The notes under the pieces were generated by a model that worked only from the letters and a program-made list of their open reading frames with translations, made no database searches and was not told where the DNA came from. Shown piece after piece: positions 1-14,981 of a stretch of DNA of 15,000 nucleotides. The translations under genes were made by a program, and so were the position numbers. This DNA is from Stramonita haemastoma (Eukaryota; Mollusca; Gastropoda; Neogastropoda; Muricidae). The stretch lies in NCBI GenBank assembly GCA_030674155.1, contig CM060340.1, forward strand, positions 2,331,302-2,346,301, given 5' to 3'. Position 1 is the stretch's first letter. Each line of letters starts with the position of its first letter.

Positions 1-156
1 TTGGGTTTGGGGGTTAATGCTGAATGGTGATGCCGACAGGTGAGATTTTAGGGACCTACACTACAGTGCGATGTGCTGTTCTGCTTTGCATACTGTATTC
101 TTCTGTACTATCTGTCTTAGTATTGTATTGTGTAAAATCTGTCTTAGTATTGGGAG

Positions 157-452
157 GATGGGATGGCTCAGTGGTCAGAACACTCACTTTCCCCAAGCTA
201 CAGTTAAGTAGCATCGGGCGTGGTTACAAAGTGGATGGGTAACCATTTGGGGTGCCTTGGCTTCAGTACAGTTCCCCAGTCCACCTGGCTGTAAATGGGT
301 ACCTGCCCTATTTAGGGTCAGGGAAGGTAAAGCAGCGAGGGAGAGGAGATGGGCACCACCTTCAATATGCTGGCTCCTGGAGAAGCTGAGGTCTCGATGC
401 CTTGCTCCGCTACGACCACATAGATTATGGAACACCTTTACCTTTTTTTTTT
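157..452 (+). mobile_element. SINE family A, copy 1: tRNA-like plus 5S-rRNA-like head
   Basis: TGGCTCAGTGG (164-174) fits the tRNA-type A box. It is followed by CACTCACTTTCC and then a segment (about 200-255) that lines up with the 3' two thirds of 5S rRNA: TTAAGTAGCATCGGGC, then TGGTTA, five bases, TGGATGGG and ACC, with the same spacing as 5S. The body (GGGTACCTGCCC, AGGGTCAGGGAAGGTAAAGC, GAGAAGCTGAGGTCTC) is shared with copies at 7300 and 13682. It ends in CACCTTTACC and a T run. Confidence 0.85.
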
Positions 453-454
453 AA

Positions 455-893
455 TATTGTATACCCCTTTTTGTCATGGCAGATTAATTTCTCTGTACAG
501 CCCTGAACCACCCTGGGGACTCCAACTCCCTGATTTTTCCTCAGGGATGGCGTCTAAACACGACACCTGTGTGCATGCTGGTTTTTTGTGTTGTTGTTAT
601 CTCCTCCTAAAAAGAAAAAAAAAATTTTTTTTAAAACATTAGCATAAAGACCACCATTCAAGGTCCAGACCAGTGGATCTGGGAAAAGTTTGAGTACAAA
701 CAGAGATCTCATGGAGGGCAATAATACGGTCGCATACGCAAAATTTCATCATTGGTGAACCTCTGAGCTCTAGCCAAAGAATAACTATTAAATAAAAAAC
801 CCAAACAAACCCTAAAACAAAAACAATTGGGGATCAAGCTGCATCTTCTCTCTTTCTAGAAAGGTGTGTTACCTCTAGGCCACTGATCCCCAG
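455..893 (-). mobile_element. SINE family C, old full-length copy
   Basis: Read on the minus strand, the head at about 893 gives AGTGGCCTAGAGGTAACAC, whose TGGCCTAGAGG is a perfect tRNA A-box match. Then come a CCTTGAATGGTGGTCT segment near 665-650 and the 3' end near 455-530 (CAGAGAAAT, ATCTGCCATGACAAAAAG). These match, in order, the parts of a tRNA-headed SINE that I recall from gastropod genomes and that recurs at 9630-10147. The middle is strongly diverged, so this is an old copy. The frames at 427-642 are shadows of it. Confidence 0.6.
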
Positions 894-1339
894 AATACAT
901 ACATACATGTGTTTGTGTTTGTTTGTCCGTCATTTTCGACAATAACCTCCAAAACAGCAAAGGAGGCAGCTGCTGTTTCGAAAATGGGGCAGAAATTTGA
1001 TTATAGCAGAGATGCCTTGCCCACAGTACATCCCCACTCTCTCTGCCAAGAGGGCATAAGGACAGTCAGCATTGGAGATGTTCTCCAAAGGCCAACTAGC
1101 CCCCAGGGCTGCAGCACATAAGGACTGTGCAACTGCAAGTCAAGCCTCCTAGTCAGTGAGTCACAGTTAGTCACTAAAGACTAAGCTGTAAAGTGGAATT
1201 CCATGAGTGGGAAAGAAAGCCACTGATCATACAGCCTCTCACTTTGCTGTTGCCCCCAGTAGCGTCAACGGTTTCATCAAGAACTGGGATAAAGCCCAGG
1301 CGCTGAAGGCATATACAGACATGTAAACATGCAGATTCC
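894..1339. other. No gene recognised
   Basis: Unique-looking sequence downstream of NTAQ1 exon 4 within its intron 4. Two open frames of 70-91 codons show no recognisable domain or codon bias. The right half of the 1174-1449 minus-strand frame is SINE family B. Confidence 0.5.
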
Positions 1340-1535
1340 CTATCCTGTTTCGCTTTTCCTAAGAGTAGGCCATTGTGTGCCGGTGGGAACAGATGACAAT
1401 ATTTACACAACTGCATACACAAGGGGACTGGATGAAAAAAAAAACACATGAGTGCTTATCCCATTATCCTCAATATAAAAGAATAAAATAAATAAAATAA
1501 ATGAATAAATAATAAAATAAATAAATAAATAAGTC
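1340..1535 (+). mobile_element. SINE family B, copy 1 with (ATAA)n tail
   Basis: Runs from ATCCTGTTTCGCTTTTCC through GAGTAGGCCATTGTGTGC and GGGGACTGGATG to CATTATCCTCAATATAAAAG, then an (ATAA)n-type tail to 1535. The order and spacing match copies at 1754-1900 and, inverted, at 13969-14320. The tail stops about ten bases from the donor of NTAQ1 exon 4. Confidence 0.8.
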
Positions 1536-1544
1536 TCTCTCTAC

Positions 1545-7714
<6,170 letters not shown>

Positions 7715-7941
7715 TCGGCCACACACTTTGCTGCCTCTGTCTGTGATACAAACAAATAAACAATTAAATAAAACTTTTTTAAAAAACTCAATCATTTTCT
7801 GACAGTGATACTGATGTTCTTTAGACTAAAAATTGATAGTGTTTCATCTGGGGTGGAATGACCATTGCTAGATTCCTGTAAAGCTCTGTGTAAGCTTTCA
7901 GACCAAGTACCGTAAGCTCTTGCTCTTGTGATGTGCCAGAG

Positions 7942-7945
<4 letters not shown>

Positions 7946-8012
<67 letters not shown>
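7946..8012. repeat. (GT)n microsatellite
   Basis: About 33 GT units in the intergenic region upstream of NTAQ1. Confidence 0.96.
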
Positions 8013-8013
<1 letters not shown>

Positions 8014-8048
8014 CTATTACGTGTGTGTGTCACTCAGTCACTGTGCCA

Positions 8049-8098
8049 GTGTGTGTGTGTGTGGTGTGTGTGTGGGGGGGGGGGGGGGGGGGGGGGGG
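8049..8098. repeat. (GT)n followed by poly(G) of 25
   Basis: GT repeats run into an uninterrupted G run at 8074-8098. Confidence 0.95.
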
Positions 8099-8179
8099 TC
8101 ACTGAGTGGTGCATGTGTTGCATATGAATATGTGCTTGCAAATGCATGTGATGTGTTGGTGCAAATATGAGTGTGTGCA

Positions 8180-8183
<4 letters not shown>

Positions 8184-8234
<51 letters not shown>

Positions 8235-8263
8235 GTGTGTGTGTGTCACTGTGAGTGTGTGTG

Positions 8264-8330
<67 letters not shown>

Positions 8331-8346
8331 TGTGTGTGTGTGTGTG
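8184..8346. repeat. (GT)n with a (GCGT)n core
   Basis: GT repeats flank about nine GCGT units (about 8264-8300). Alternating purine-pyrimidine sequence over about 160 bp. Confidence 0.96.
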
Positions 8347-9304
8347 AATCGCTGGATGAACCCAGTTTTTTCATAAAGAAAAAAGAACAAACAATAAACA
8401 TGGTGAATGTCGCTGATCTGCAAAATCTGCATTAACTACCGCGAGTGCAAAATTCTTGTACAACTATGATCTTGGCTGAACCGACAGTCTGAGAGGCATC
8501 GCTCCACGACACGCTTGTTTAAACATCAAAGTTTAAGCCTTGGTAACTTTACCTTTGTTTCCGAAATTGTGAAACTGTTTACTCCAGCTCTAAGATTTTT
8601 TGTGTGTTTTTACTTAAAGATTTATAAAGAGTCTAGTGTTTGTTGTCAAACAAACGCTGCCATGTAAATCTTTAATCTGTACATTTTCTGAATGGTAGAG
8701 TTGTCTGTCAGTATATACACAGTAGCCTTACCAACTAACTTCACTTGTGACAAAATGAATCCCCAGATGCAGTCTTCCTAAGGGTGTAACCATTGTTGAA
8801 AAATTTGCTTTTAAAACTAATGGAAACTAAGTTATAGAATAATCCATAATGGTTCTTGTATTTTTTTCTCTGTCAGAAAGTTTCAAGAGGCTTTTAGCTG
8901 CTATGGACATAGTTATGGGGATCCGAAATCTGCACTTTTCTCAATGTGCAAAGTCTGTGCCTGGAACATAGGCCTATGCTAGACATCACAATTTTATTGA
9001 TGTAAGTCTCCTGATTTAAAACCTAGTTAATAATCTTACATTGTTTTCTTTGATCTTTTTGCGTTAGTTTCCTTCTCTTTCAGAACTAGAATTGTGTTTA
9101 TGATTTAATGTATATAAGTGGGCATAAATTCTCGGAATTGTTGCAGTGGATTGCAGTCGACTTTCACTTTCAAGCATCATTGTTATTCAAATTATTCGTA
9201 AGGCCGATCGAAAATTAAGCAGTGGATCATCATGGTGTGTATTAGATTCTCATTATCATCCATATTTTCTGAAACGTTGAAACTGTGCACGGGCACGCAC
9301 GTGC

Positions 9305-9305
<1 letters not shown>
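8347..9305. other. Intergenic region between the divergent genes; possible shared promoter region
   Basis: No coding signal. 8440-8530 holds several CpGs (ACCGCGAG, CATCGCTCCACGACACGC) against a CpG-poor background. Minus-strand donor-like sites for an NTAQ1 leader exon are AAAG|GTAAAG at 8552 and TTG|GTAAGG at 8731. The TATA box at 9111 is described separately. Confidence 0.35.
9111..9199 (+). promoter_or_regulatory. Candidate TATA promoter and non-coding first exon for the secreted-protein gene
   Basis: TATATAAG at 9111-9118 is followed about 30 bp later by a TTGCAGT-like initiator near 9141-9147. A donor-like TTC|GTAAGG lies at 9198. Joined to the acceptor at 10280 this gives a 5'UTR exon of roughly 50 bp and an intron of about 1.08 kb. 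A stronger-looking donor, GAT|GTAAGTCT at 9002, is an alternative. The assignment is inference from motif spacing only. Confidence 0.33.
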
Positions 9306-9367
<62 letters not shown>

Positions 9368-9429
9368 ACACACACACACCACACACACACACACACACAC
9401 ACCACACACCACACACACACGCACACACT
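9306..9429. repeat. (CA)n microsatellite
   Basis: Long CA tract with TACA and CCA interruptions, inside the presumed first intron of the secreted-protein gene. Confidence 0.96.
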
Positions 9430-9629
9430 GTATAGTTAGATTAAAAAAAAACATTGTTATTTCATCATATTGTGTGGGCTCTGTGTTAGTTAACAACTCA
9501 GTGGCAAAAATATTATATTTTAGCCTTGGGTAGAGCTTGTTGTTGAGTTAGAACTAAAGTGAAAAGGATCACAAAGTATCCAAGTTAAGATTTTTCTATA
9601 GATACACAGCATAAATTAAGTATAGATTA

Positions 9630-10147
9630 TGTTTTGTTCATGGCAGATTTCTCTGTATGAAACTCAGGTTTGTTCTTCTTTGTGAAATTGCATTGCTACA
9701 GGCACATCACATCAGCACTGTTCTTTTTTCTTGTCTTTAAGAAAACAACAACAAAACAAAGCAAAACAGAAAACAAGCCAATCATACCCCCCCCCCCCCC
9801 CCCCACACACACAGACATGATACACATCTACCCCAGTGTGTAGATTTCCTTCCTGATGAGATTTTTAATATTTTTTTTGTCTCTGAAATTTTGCCACATG
9901 TGGACAACACTCTTCTTTTCATAAGAAATTTAGTGTGTGCAAATAAAATTGGTTTAAAAAAAATAAGTGTGTGCAAATTTTACACTGCACATGTATAGAA
10001 ACTAAGTTAATCATCTCATCAAAAGACTAGCACCCTGAATATAATTTCTTCGTATGGTGTTTTTGAGCGATGAAATCACCAGTTTGGGATAGGATAAGCA
10101 AACTAGAAACCTCTCTATTGTAGACCGCTGCCTTACAGCTAAACCAC
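9630..10147 (-). mobile_element. SINE family C, full-length copy
   Basis: On the minus strand from 10147: GTGGTTTAGCTGTAAGGC (TGGTTTAGCTG fits the A box exactly), then TGCTAGTCTTTTGATGAGA (central-domain start), ACATGTGCAG, AAAAGAAGAGTGTTGTCC and GTGGCAAAATTTC, and finally TTTCATACAGAGAAATCTG at about 9660-9640. These match in order the gastropod SINE I recall (CTAGTCATTCGGATGAGAC, AAAAGAACCC, GGCAAAATTC, TTTCACACAGAGAAATCTG). A poly(C)/(CA) tract at 9787-9813 interrupts it. The minus-strand 9782-9976 frame is a shadow. Confidence 0.65.
9787..9813. repeat. Poly(C) 18 plus short (CA)n
   Basis: Homopolymer inside the SINE family C copy. Confidence 0.9.
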
Positions 10148-10270
10148 AAATCATCTGCTGGTTCAGTTTTCATGAGCCGAGTCTTCTTTTTGTTGATATT
10201 GTAGTAGTTGGTCGTGGTGGTGGTTGTGATTTAAACATTTTTTTGCTAGTTGAATATGATATTTCATGTG

Positions 10271-10280
10271 TTTTTTTCAG
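10271..10280 (+). other. Splice acceptor before the secreted-protein coding exon
   Basis: A run of T ending in TTTTTTTCAG closes at 10280, 41 bp before the ATG at 10322. This implies a spliced 5'UTR with at least one upstream non-coding exon. Confidence 0.65.
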
Positions 10281-10321
10281 TGAGCCACAGCATGAGACTT
10301 CCCTGACGTTAAAACACCATA

Positions 10322-10675
10322 ATGGCGACAGTCACCAAGCACAACGTGATGCTGATAGCAGTGACGACATTCCTCGTGATAGAGACACTCCTCCCCACAG
10401 CCCAGGCACGCACACAATACCAGTTCAAGCAGTACACGTACCGCAAGAAACGTGACGACAGAAAATTCCGCGTGGCCAAGCAGCATTGCGAACTGTCCCC
10501 CGAGTGTCATGGATTCTGGGGCCTGGAGCAGGGCAGATGTCTGATGAAGTGCATTTCACAACACTGCTATGAAGAACTGTACGGAGAGGATCCCCTTGAA
10601 GAGGGGGAGGTGGATGTGAGGTTGAAGTCCTTCAAGGGATGTTTGTCTCAAGTGCCTGGGGCAGATTTTTCGTGA
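10322..10675 (+). CDS. Small secreted six-cysteine protein, DUF4787-like (uncharacterised)
   Basis: Complete 117-residue reading frame in one exon. The start has a strong Kozak context (A at -3, G at +4). Residues 1-29 are a signal peptide: hydrophobic core MLIAVTTFLVI, likely cleavage after TAQA. RKKR (41-44) fits a furin-type cleavage site, leaving a possible propeptide of about 15 residues. Six cysteines follow (C56, C62, C73, C77, C82, C107; spacing 5-10-3-4-24), an even number suited to three disulfides. The segments ECHGFWG, CLMKCISQHCY, DPLEEGEVDVRL and SFKGC look like a small secreted or luminal family conserved across eukaryotes, which I associate from memory with DUF4787; molecular function unknown. 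GC content is clearly higher than the flanks, as expected of real coding sequence. The gene lies head to head with NTAQ1. An overlapping frame starting at 10243 is a shadow. Confidence 0.85.
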   Translation: MATVTKHNVMLIAVTTFLVIETLLPTAQARTQYQFKQYTYRKKRDDRKFRVAKQHCELSPECHGFWGLEQGRCLMKCISQHCYEELYGEDPLEEGEVDVRLKSFKGCLSQVPGADFS

Positions 10676-12104
10676 TGTTGACTGACAACAGGAGTAGTGT
10701 GGATGTGTGGGCAGACTGGTGTACGCAGGAGTGTTTGAGAATTTATTTGCGTGAGTTTATGACTAGCTGAGGTGTAGCTGATTTGTGGGTGATTTTTATA
10801 TTGTGATGGGTGTGAGCTGATGTTTGAATACTATGTTGTGGTATTTCTTGTGATATGTTTATGTACATACATGTGTATTGTTTTTATGTGTGGCTTGTAA
10901 CACACATGTATTTCTCTGTTTCTGAGATGATAAAGTATTGGAGTTTGGAATTTGAATTTAAGAGTTTGATTGAGTATCCTTTTATTGGGTAGGACTACTT
11001 TGATTTTCAATAACAAGTCAGTATAATGTGATTTTCAGAAACTAGTCTTACCATATAAGGAACAGACACAAACATATTTTTTGTGTACAAAATGTTTACA
11101 AGTTCACACCAAACTGTTTTCAAGAAAATGGCCTTTTGATTATACTGCATAATATGTTTTAGGAATGACCACTAAATTCTTTTCAAATGAAGCTTTAATA
11201 GTTTTTTTGGTTATATGTGGTACAACCAATATGTAGGCTTTGATGAATTCTGTTGTTTTGAGCTTCACTATACAGCCACCAACATAACCAGATATCAGGA
11301 TTGTTGAGTAGCTTTGTTTTTCCTGTTGTAAAAAGCAAGATTCAAAGTAGGAATACTACAGAACCTAACCCCTCCAGGGCCATACCTTATTTGGGTTTTG
11401 AAACACTATTCAGTATTTGCAAAGCATTTTCTGGTCTTGGAGGGTAGTAACATTTAACAAAAATTTGCACCCAAACAAGTACTCAAAAGTTTACATAATC
11501 TATACTTTTCTGAAAAGAAAATAAGCTAGCTTTCTATGTATGATGATTCTAAGTGTATTTAGTTTGTTGTTTAATGATAAATAAGTTGTAAATGAGAGAT
11601 GATGAGAATGACGCAAACATATTATGTTCTTGGCAAACAGATACATTTTGTTAAATGTCTTTGGCACCAAAGAGATTAAGAAAAGAAAATAACATATCAA
11701 TATTATTATTAACAGACATATTTTGAATATCAAGTGATTGACAAAAGCAAAGAGTAGGGAAAGTTCAGGATTACAATTTTTACATTCAAAACTATACAGA
11801 ATTTGCATATAAATATTCTTGTGTGTGTTACTGAGTAAGATTTCACTACAGTGGTTACTGTGGAAAACAAACAGCCTGAAGTCTTTAGTGAATGCAGTCA
11901 TATGAAAACAACTTTAGATTACATTAAAAAAAAAAATCCATTTATTTGGGCCATATCAGTTCATGCACATATCACAGGGATGTGCATGCACATGTATGCA
12001 TTTATCTCAGTTGTATTGGAGAAACATTATTTCGTATTGTTGAGTGTTCTGAACTTTTTGTTATAAGTAGATATGCATGCATTGATTGTTTATTTTGTTA
12101 AATG

Positions 12105-12105
<1 letters not shown>
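10676..12105 (+). other. 3'UTR and downstream AT-rich sequence of the secreted-protein gene
   Basis: No coding signal follows the stop codon at 10673-10675. GATAAA at 10929-10934, followed by a GT-rich stretch, is a possible weak poly(A) signal giving a 3'UTR of about 280 bp. The rest is AT-rich with no recognised gene or repeat. A 133-codon minus-strand frame at 11500-11901 is low-complexity Leu/Ile/Phe and is not believed. Confidence 0.4.

Positions 12106-12181
<76 letters not shown>
12106..12181. repeat. (GT)n microsatellite
   Basis: About 38 uninterrupted TG units. Confidence 0.97.
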
Positions 12182-12182
<1 letters not shown>

Positions 12183-12782
12183 TATGAGAAAATCAATGTA
12201 GAAATAATGTTTGTTTTATTTACTACATTTTCCTTACATGTTTGATTCAAGTGTTAATTTACTTTTCTCCTTGTCCATAATAAATATACAATGAAAATAA
12301 GTGATAGATCTGCAAATTACGAACTTTGCATATATCATTAATGGTTCTAATGAACAGACTTTAGTCAGAGTGTCTGTGTTGAAGTATTTGTCAGAACATA
12401 GTCATATGACATATAAATGTTGTTGTTCTTTTTATTTGTGCATTTGAATATTGTCAATGACTCAAAAGTAGAAGAATTGTTCAGGAAATAGTTGAGTGTA
12501 CACTTTTTTGGGGGTTCTTTTTTCATGGAAGCATAATCAGTTAGAGATCTATTTATTTATTCATTTTTTTGTTTATCAGTTTATTTTACATAGGTGCTGT
12601 TTTATCCCATAGTATCTCAATACTGCCACTTCACAAATGGTTTGATTGTTTGGTTTAAAAAGAAAAGTTCTCTTAATATTGGCTAGAACCAGGGTGTACC
12701 AGTGGTTAGATCTTTGCATAGGCGACCATTTTCGCCCACCATCAAGGTAGCTGCATTCTGACTTCGGGGAGTTCAGTTTAAG
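12182..12782. other. AT-rich, no gene recognised
   Basis: AATAAA occurs near 12279. At about 12690-12730 ACCAGTGGTTAGATCTTTGC resembles a decayed tRNA-like SINE head in plus orientation, but the A box has mismatches. Confidence 0.4.
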
Positions 12783-13123
12783 AGGTCTAAGACTTCAGAA
12801 CACACATTGTGCTTGTTCTCTCTGATGATGTTATTTTCAACAAGCTGTGGATTTGGTTTTTTTTTGTTTTGTATTGTTTGAATGACTTAGTGATTTTGAA
12901 AGGTCTAAGACTTAAGAACACACAGTGTGTTTGTTTTCTCTTATGATGTTATTTTCAACAAGCTGTGGATTTAGGTTTTTTTTGTTTTGTATTGTTTGAA
13001 TGACTTAGTGATTTTGAAAGGTCTAAGACTTAAGAACACACAGTGTGTTTGTTTTCTCTTACACTGTTATTTTCCACAAACCATGTATTGAGGTTTTTTT
13101 AGTTTTGTATTGTTTGAATGACT
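12783..13123. repeat. 118-bp tandem repeat, three units
   Basis: Units start at 12783, 12901 and 13019 (period 118). Each begins AGGTCTAAGACTT and contains a TTGTTTTGTATTGTTTGAAT-type 3' part. Units 1 and 2 are close to identical across TGTTATTTTCAACAAGCTG; unit 3 diverges in its middle. Confidence 0.93.
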
Positions 13124-13204
13124 ATAGCGATGATCTCACCACATGCTGATTATTTTGCTCGAACCCTGTTATCCCCGTTTTTCACACTGGTTGGGGTAAG
13201 GCGA

Positions 13205-13350
13205 TGTGCAATAATGTATTGCTGCAGACAGGAAAAACAAAAAACAAAAAAAAATGGGTAGGTGCTGCACTTGTGGCCACACTCTCCCCGGGGAGAGCAG
13301 CCTGAATTTCATGCAGAGAAATCTGCTGTGACATAAAAGTGATATAAATA
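13205..13350 (+). mobile_element. SINE family C, 3' part (copy 3)
   Basis: From TATTGCTGCAGACAGGAAAA through ATGGGTAGGTGCTGCAC, the 16-bp palindrome CTCTCCCCGGGGAGAG (13282-13297), GCAGCCTGAATTTCATGC and AGAGAAATCTGCTGTGACA, followed by the tail. This is the 3' end of family C, ending in a tetranucleotide array. The 5' part is missing, or it may lie across the 118-bp tandem repeat. Confidence 0.7.
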
Positions 13351-13488
13351 AATGAATGAATGAATGAATGAATGAATGAATGAATGAATGAATGAATGAA
13401 TGAATGAATGAATGAATGAATAAATAAATAAATAAATAAACGAATGAATGAATGAATGAATGAATCAATCAATCAATCAATCAATAAG

Positions 13489-13534
<46 letters not shown>
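13345..13534. repeat. (AATG)n/(AAAT)n/(AATC)n tetranucleotide array
   Basis: AATG, AAAT, AATG, AATC and AAAT blocks in order. It probably grew from the SINE tail. The Ile-His-Ser repeat peptides on the minus strand are artefacts. Confidence 0.96.
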
Positions 13535-13535
<1 letters not shown>

Positions 13536-13668
13536 GTATTGCTGCTGTGTGGTCACCAGCTAGAAGAGGCCGTGCCTTGCTGCATGGTCTCTCAGATGGC
13601 TTTTACTGCATTGGCAGTGCTCTTTTCAGGTTCAGTTCTGCTGTGGAACCACACTGAGGTAGCAGGAC

Positions 13669-13681
13669 ATTGGTTTATAGG
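13669..13681. repeat. Target-site duplication, left
   Basis: ATTGGTTTATAGG, identical to 13951-13963. Confidence 0.9.
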
Positions 13682-13950
13682 TAAAAAAAAGGTAAAGGTA
13701 CAGGTGTCCCATAACCTAGTCGGTCATAGGCATCAGAGACCTCAGCTTCTCTAGGGGCCAGCATATTGAGGGCGGCGCCCATCTCGTCTCCCTCGCTGCT
13801 TTACCTTCCCTGACCCTAAAGAGGACAGCTACCCATTTACAACTGGGGGGACTGTGCTGAAGCCAAGCTTAAGGGGCGCAAACAGTCATCCATCCAACTA
13901 TGGGTAACTCCATGGCAACTCTATCTGATGGTTACTCCATCCGAATGGAT
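13682..13950 (-). mobile_element. SINE family A, copy 3, with perfect 13-bp target-site duplication
   Basis: The reverse complement carries TTGGATGGATGAC, the GGGTA...CTGTCCTCTTTAGGG body and the GACACCTGTACCTTTACC end. The 13-bp direct repeat ATTGGTTTATAGG flanks it exactly at 13669-13681 and 13951-13963. The tRNA/5S head is altered. The 269-bp length sets the unit size of the family. Confidence 0.9.
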
Positions 13951-13963
13951 ATTGGTTTATAGG
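13951..13963. repeat. Target-site duplication, right
   Basis: ATTGGTTTATAGG, identical to 13669-13681. Confidence 0.9.
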
Positions 13964-13968
13964 ACTTA

Positions 13969-13969
13969 C

Positions 13970-14016
<47 letters not shown>

Positions 14017-14071
14017 TCTATTTATTTATTTATTTATTTATTTATCTATCTATCTATTTATTTATTTATTC
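13969..14071. repeat. (TTTA)n with (TCTA) variants
   Basis: About 25 units. It is the expanded 3' tail of the inverted SINE family B copy that follows. Confidence 0.95.
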
Positions 14072-14320
14072 TTTTACATATTGAGGATAATGCAATAAGC
14101 ACTCATGTGCTTTTTTACATGCAGTCCCCATGTGTATGCAGTTTTGTCAGTTTTTTCATCCGTTCTCACCAGCACACAATGGCCTACTCCTCTAATAAGT
14201 GGAACGGGTTTTAACATAAGTGCCAGATGTTCTGCTGCATTCGCACATGGGGCCTCAGTTTACAGTCTCATCCAAAGGACTTTTGGGGGGAGTGGAGTCA
14301 GCACTGATGTTAACTCCTTC
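13969..14320 (-). mobile_element. SINE family B, copy 3, with central domain and (ATAA)n tail
   Basis: On the minus strand from about 14320: CTTTGGATGAGACTGTAAAC, TGAGGCCCCATGTGCG, GTTAAAACCCGTTCC, GAGTAGGCCATTGTGTGC, then CATTATCCTCAATATG and the tail. The 3' half matches copies at 1340 and 1754. The GGATGAGAC...TAAAC...GAGG...TGTGC segment is the same central domain as in family C. Confidence 0.78.
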
Positions 14321-14727
14321 TGAATGATTATCTGAATTATCTGAATGACTTGCACCAAGTAGGAATCAGTATCATTTTTAGGGGGAAGGGGAGAGGAGGG
14401 AGGTGTCATACAGATGGGTCAGTGCTGACTTGAACGCACCTTGAAATTATGTCATATTCTGTCCAGTGCTCAAAACATGCAGCCATAGTGTAGGCTTACT
14501 ACACCAATGTTTGTACTGAGGTGGCTTGTGTACAAACACATGTTTTGAAGTATGCCTGTGAAGTGATCAATTATGCACAATGCATACATTTTAAGGATGC
14601 ATAAGAAGTGACTGTTTATGTGTGCAAAGAAATGAGAATGTTGAATGCCTGTTTTGTTTTATTATTATTGCCTGTTATGCTGCTAAATTTGCCAGTGTGT
14701 TCATTTTTTACTTTTGTCTTTCTTTGA
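14321..14727. other. No gene recognised
   Basis: GTCAGCACTGAC-like words occur on both sides of a G-rich stretch (14381-14403). Otherwise AT-rich without coding signal. Confidence 0.5.
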
Positions 14728-14938
14728 GAATTTGTATGTTATTTTCTTTCAGTGGCTTAGTAGCATATTGTTATGCAGTGGCATAATATCAGTTTGTGGA
14801 CTGTTTTTCTATCATTTATTCTTGTCTACTGTTTAGAAACTGTATGTTATTTTTTTACAGTGGCTTAGTAGCATAATTCTTGTACAATGGCATAATATCA
14901 GTTTGTGGACTATTTTTCAGTGATTTATTTCTGAGTCT
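14728..14938. repeat. 108-bp tandem duplication
   Basis: Two units offset by 108 bp: each has GTATGTTATTTT, a TTTCAG or TTACAG, TGGCTTAGTAGCATA and TGGCATAATATCAGTTTGTG. The units differ at several positions. Confidence 0.88.
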
Positions 14939-14981
14939 TGTAGATGAGTGTCACCTTTGATTTTGAAATCCTCTATTGATC

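Noticed and set aside
164..250. Genuine tRNA or 5S rRNA gene
   Set aside because: Similarity is partial and decayed, lacks the other arm halves, and recurs with the same SINE body elsewhere.
1174..1449. Possible last NTAQ1 exon on the minus strand
   Set aside because: None of the expected C-terminal NTAQ1 motifs are present, and half of the frame is SINE family B.
8034..8435. Cys-Val or His-Thr rich frames on both strands
   Set aside because: Microsatellite translation only.
10243..10510. Frames overlapping the secreted-protein gene on both strands
   Set aside because: Shadows of 10322-10675, which alone has a signal peptide, conserved motifs and good start context.
11500..11901. 133-codon minus-strand frame with membrane-like runs
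   Set aside because: The hydrophobic residues follow from AT richness; no recognised family, poor start context, no splice support.
13169..13472. Ile-His-Ser-Phe repeat protein
   Set aside because: Translation of the (AATG)n tail and SINE family C.
13345..14071. CRISPR-like array
   Set aside because: Simple tetranucleotide tandem repeats with no unique spacers, in a eukaryotic genome.
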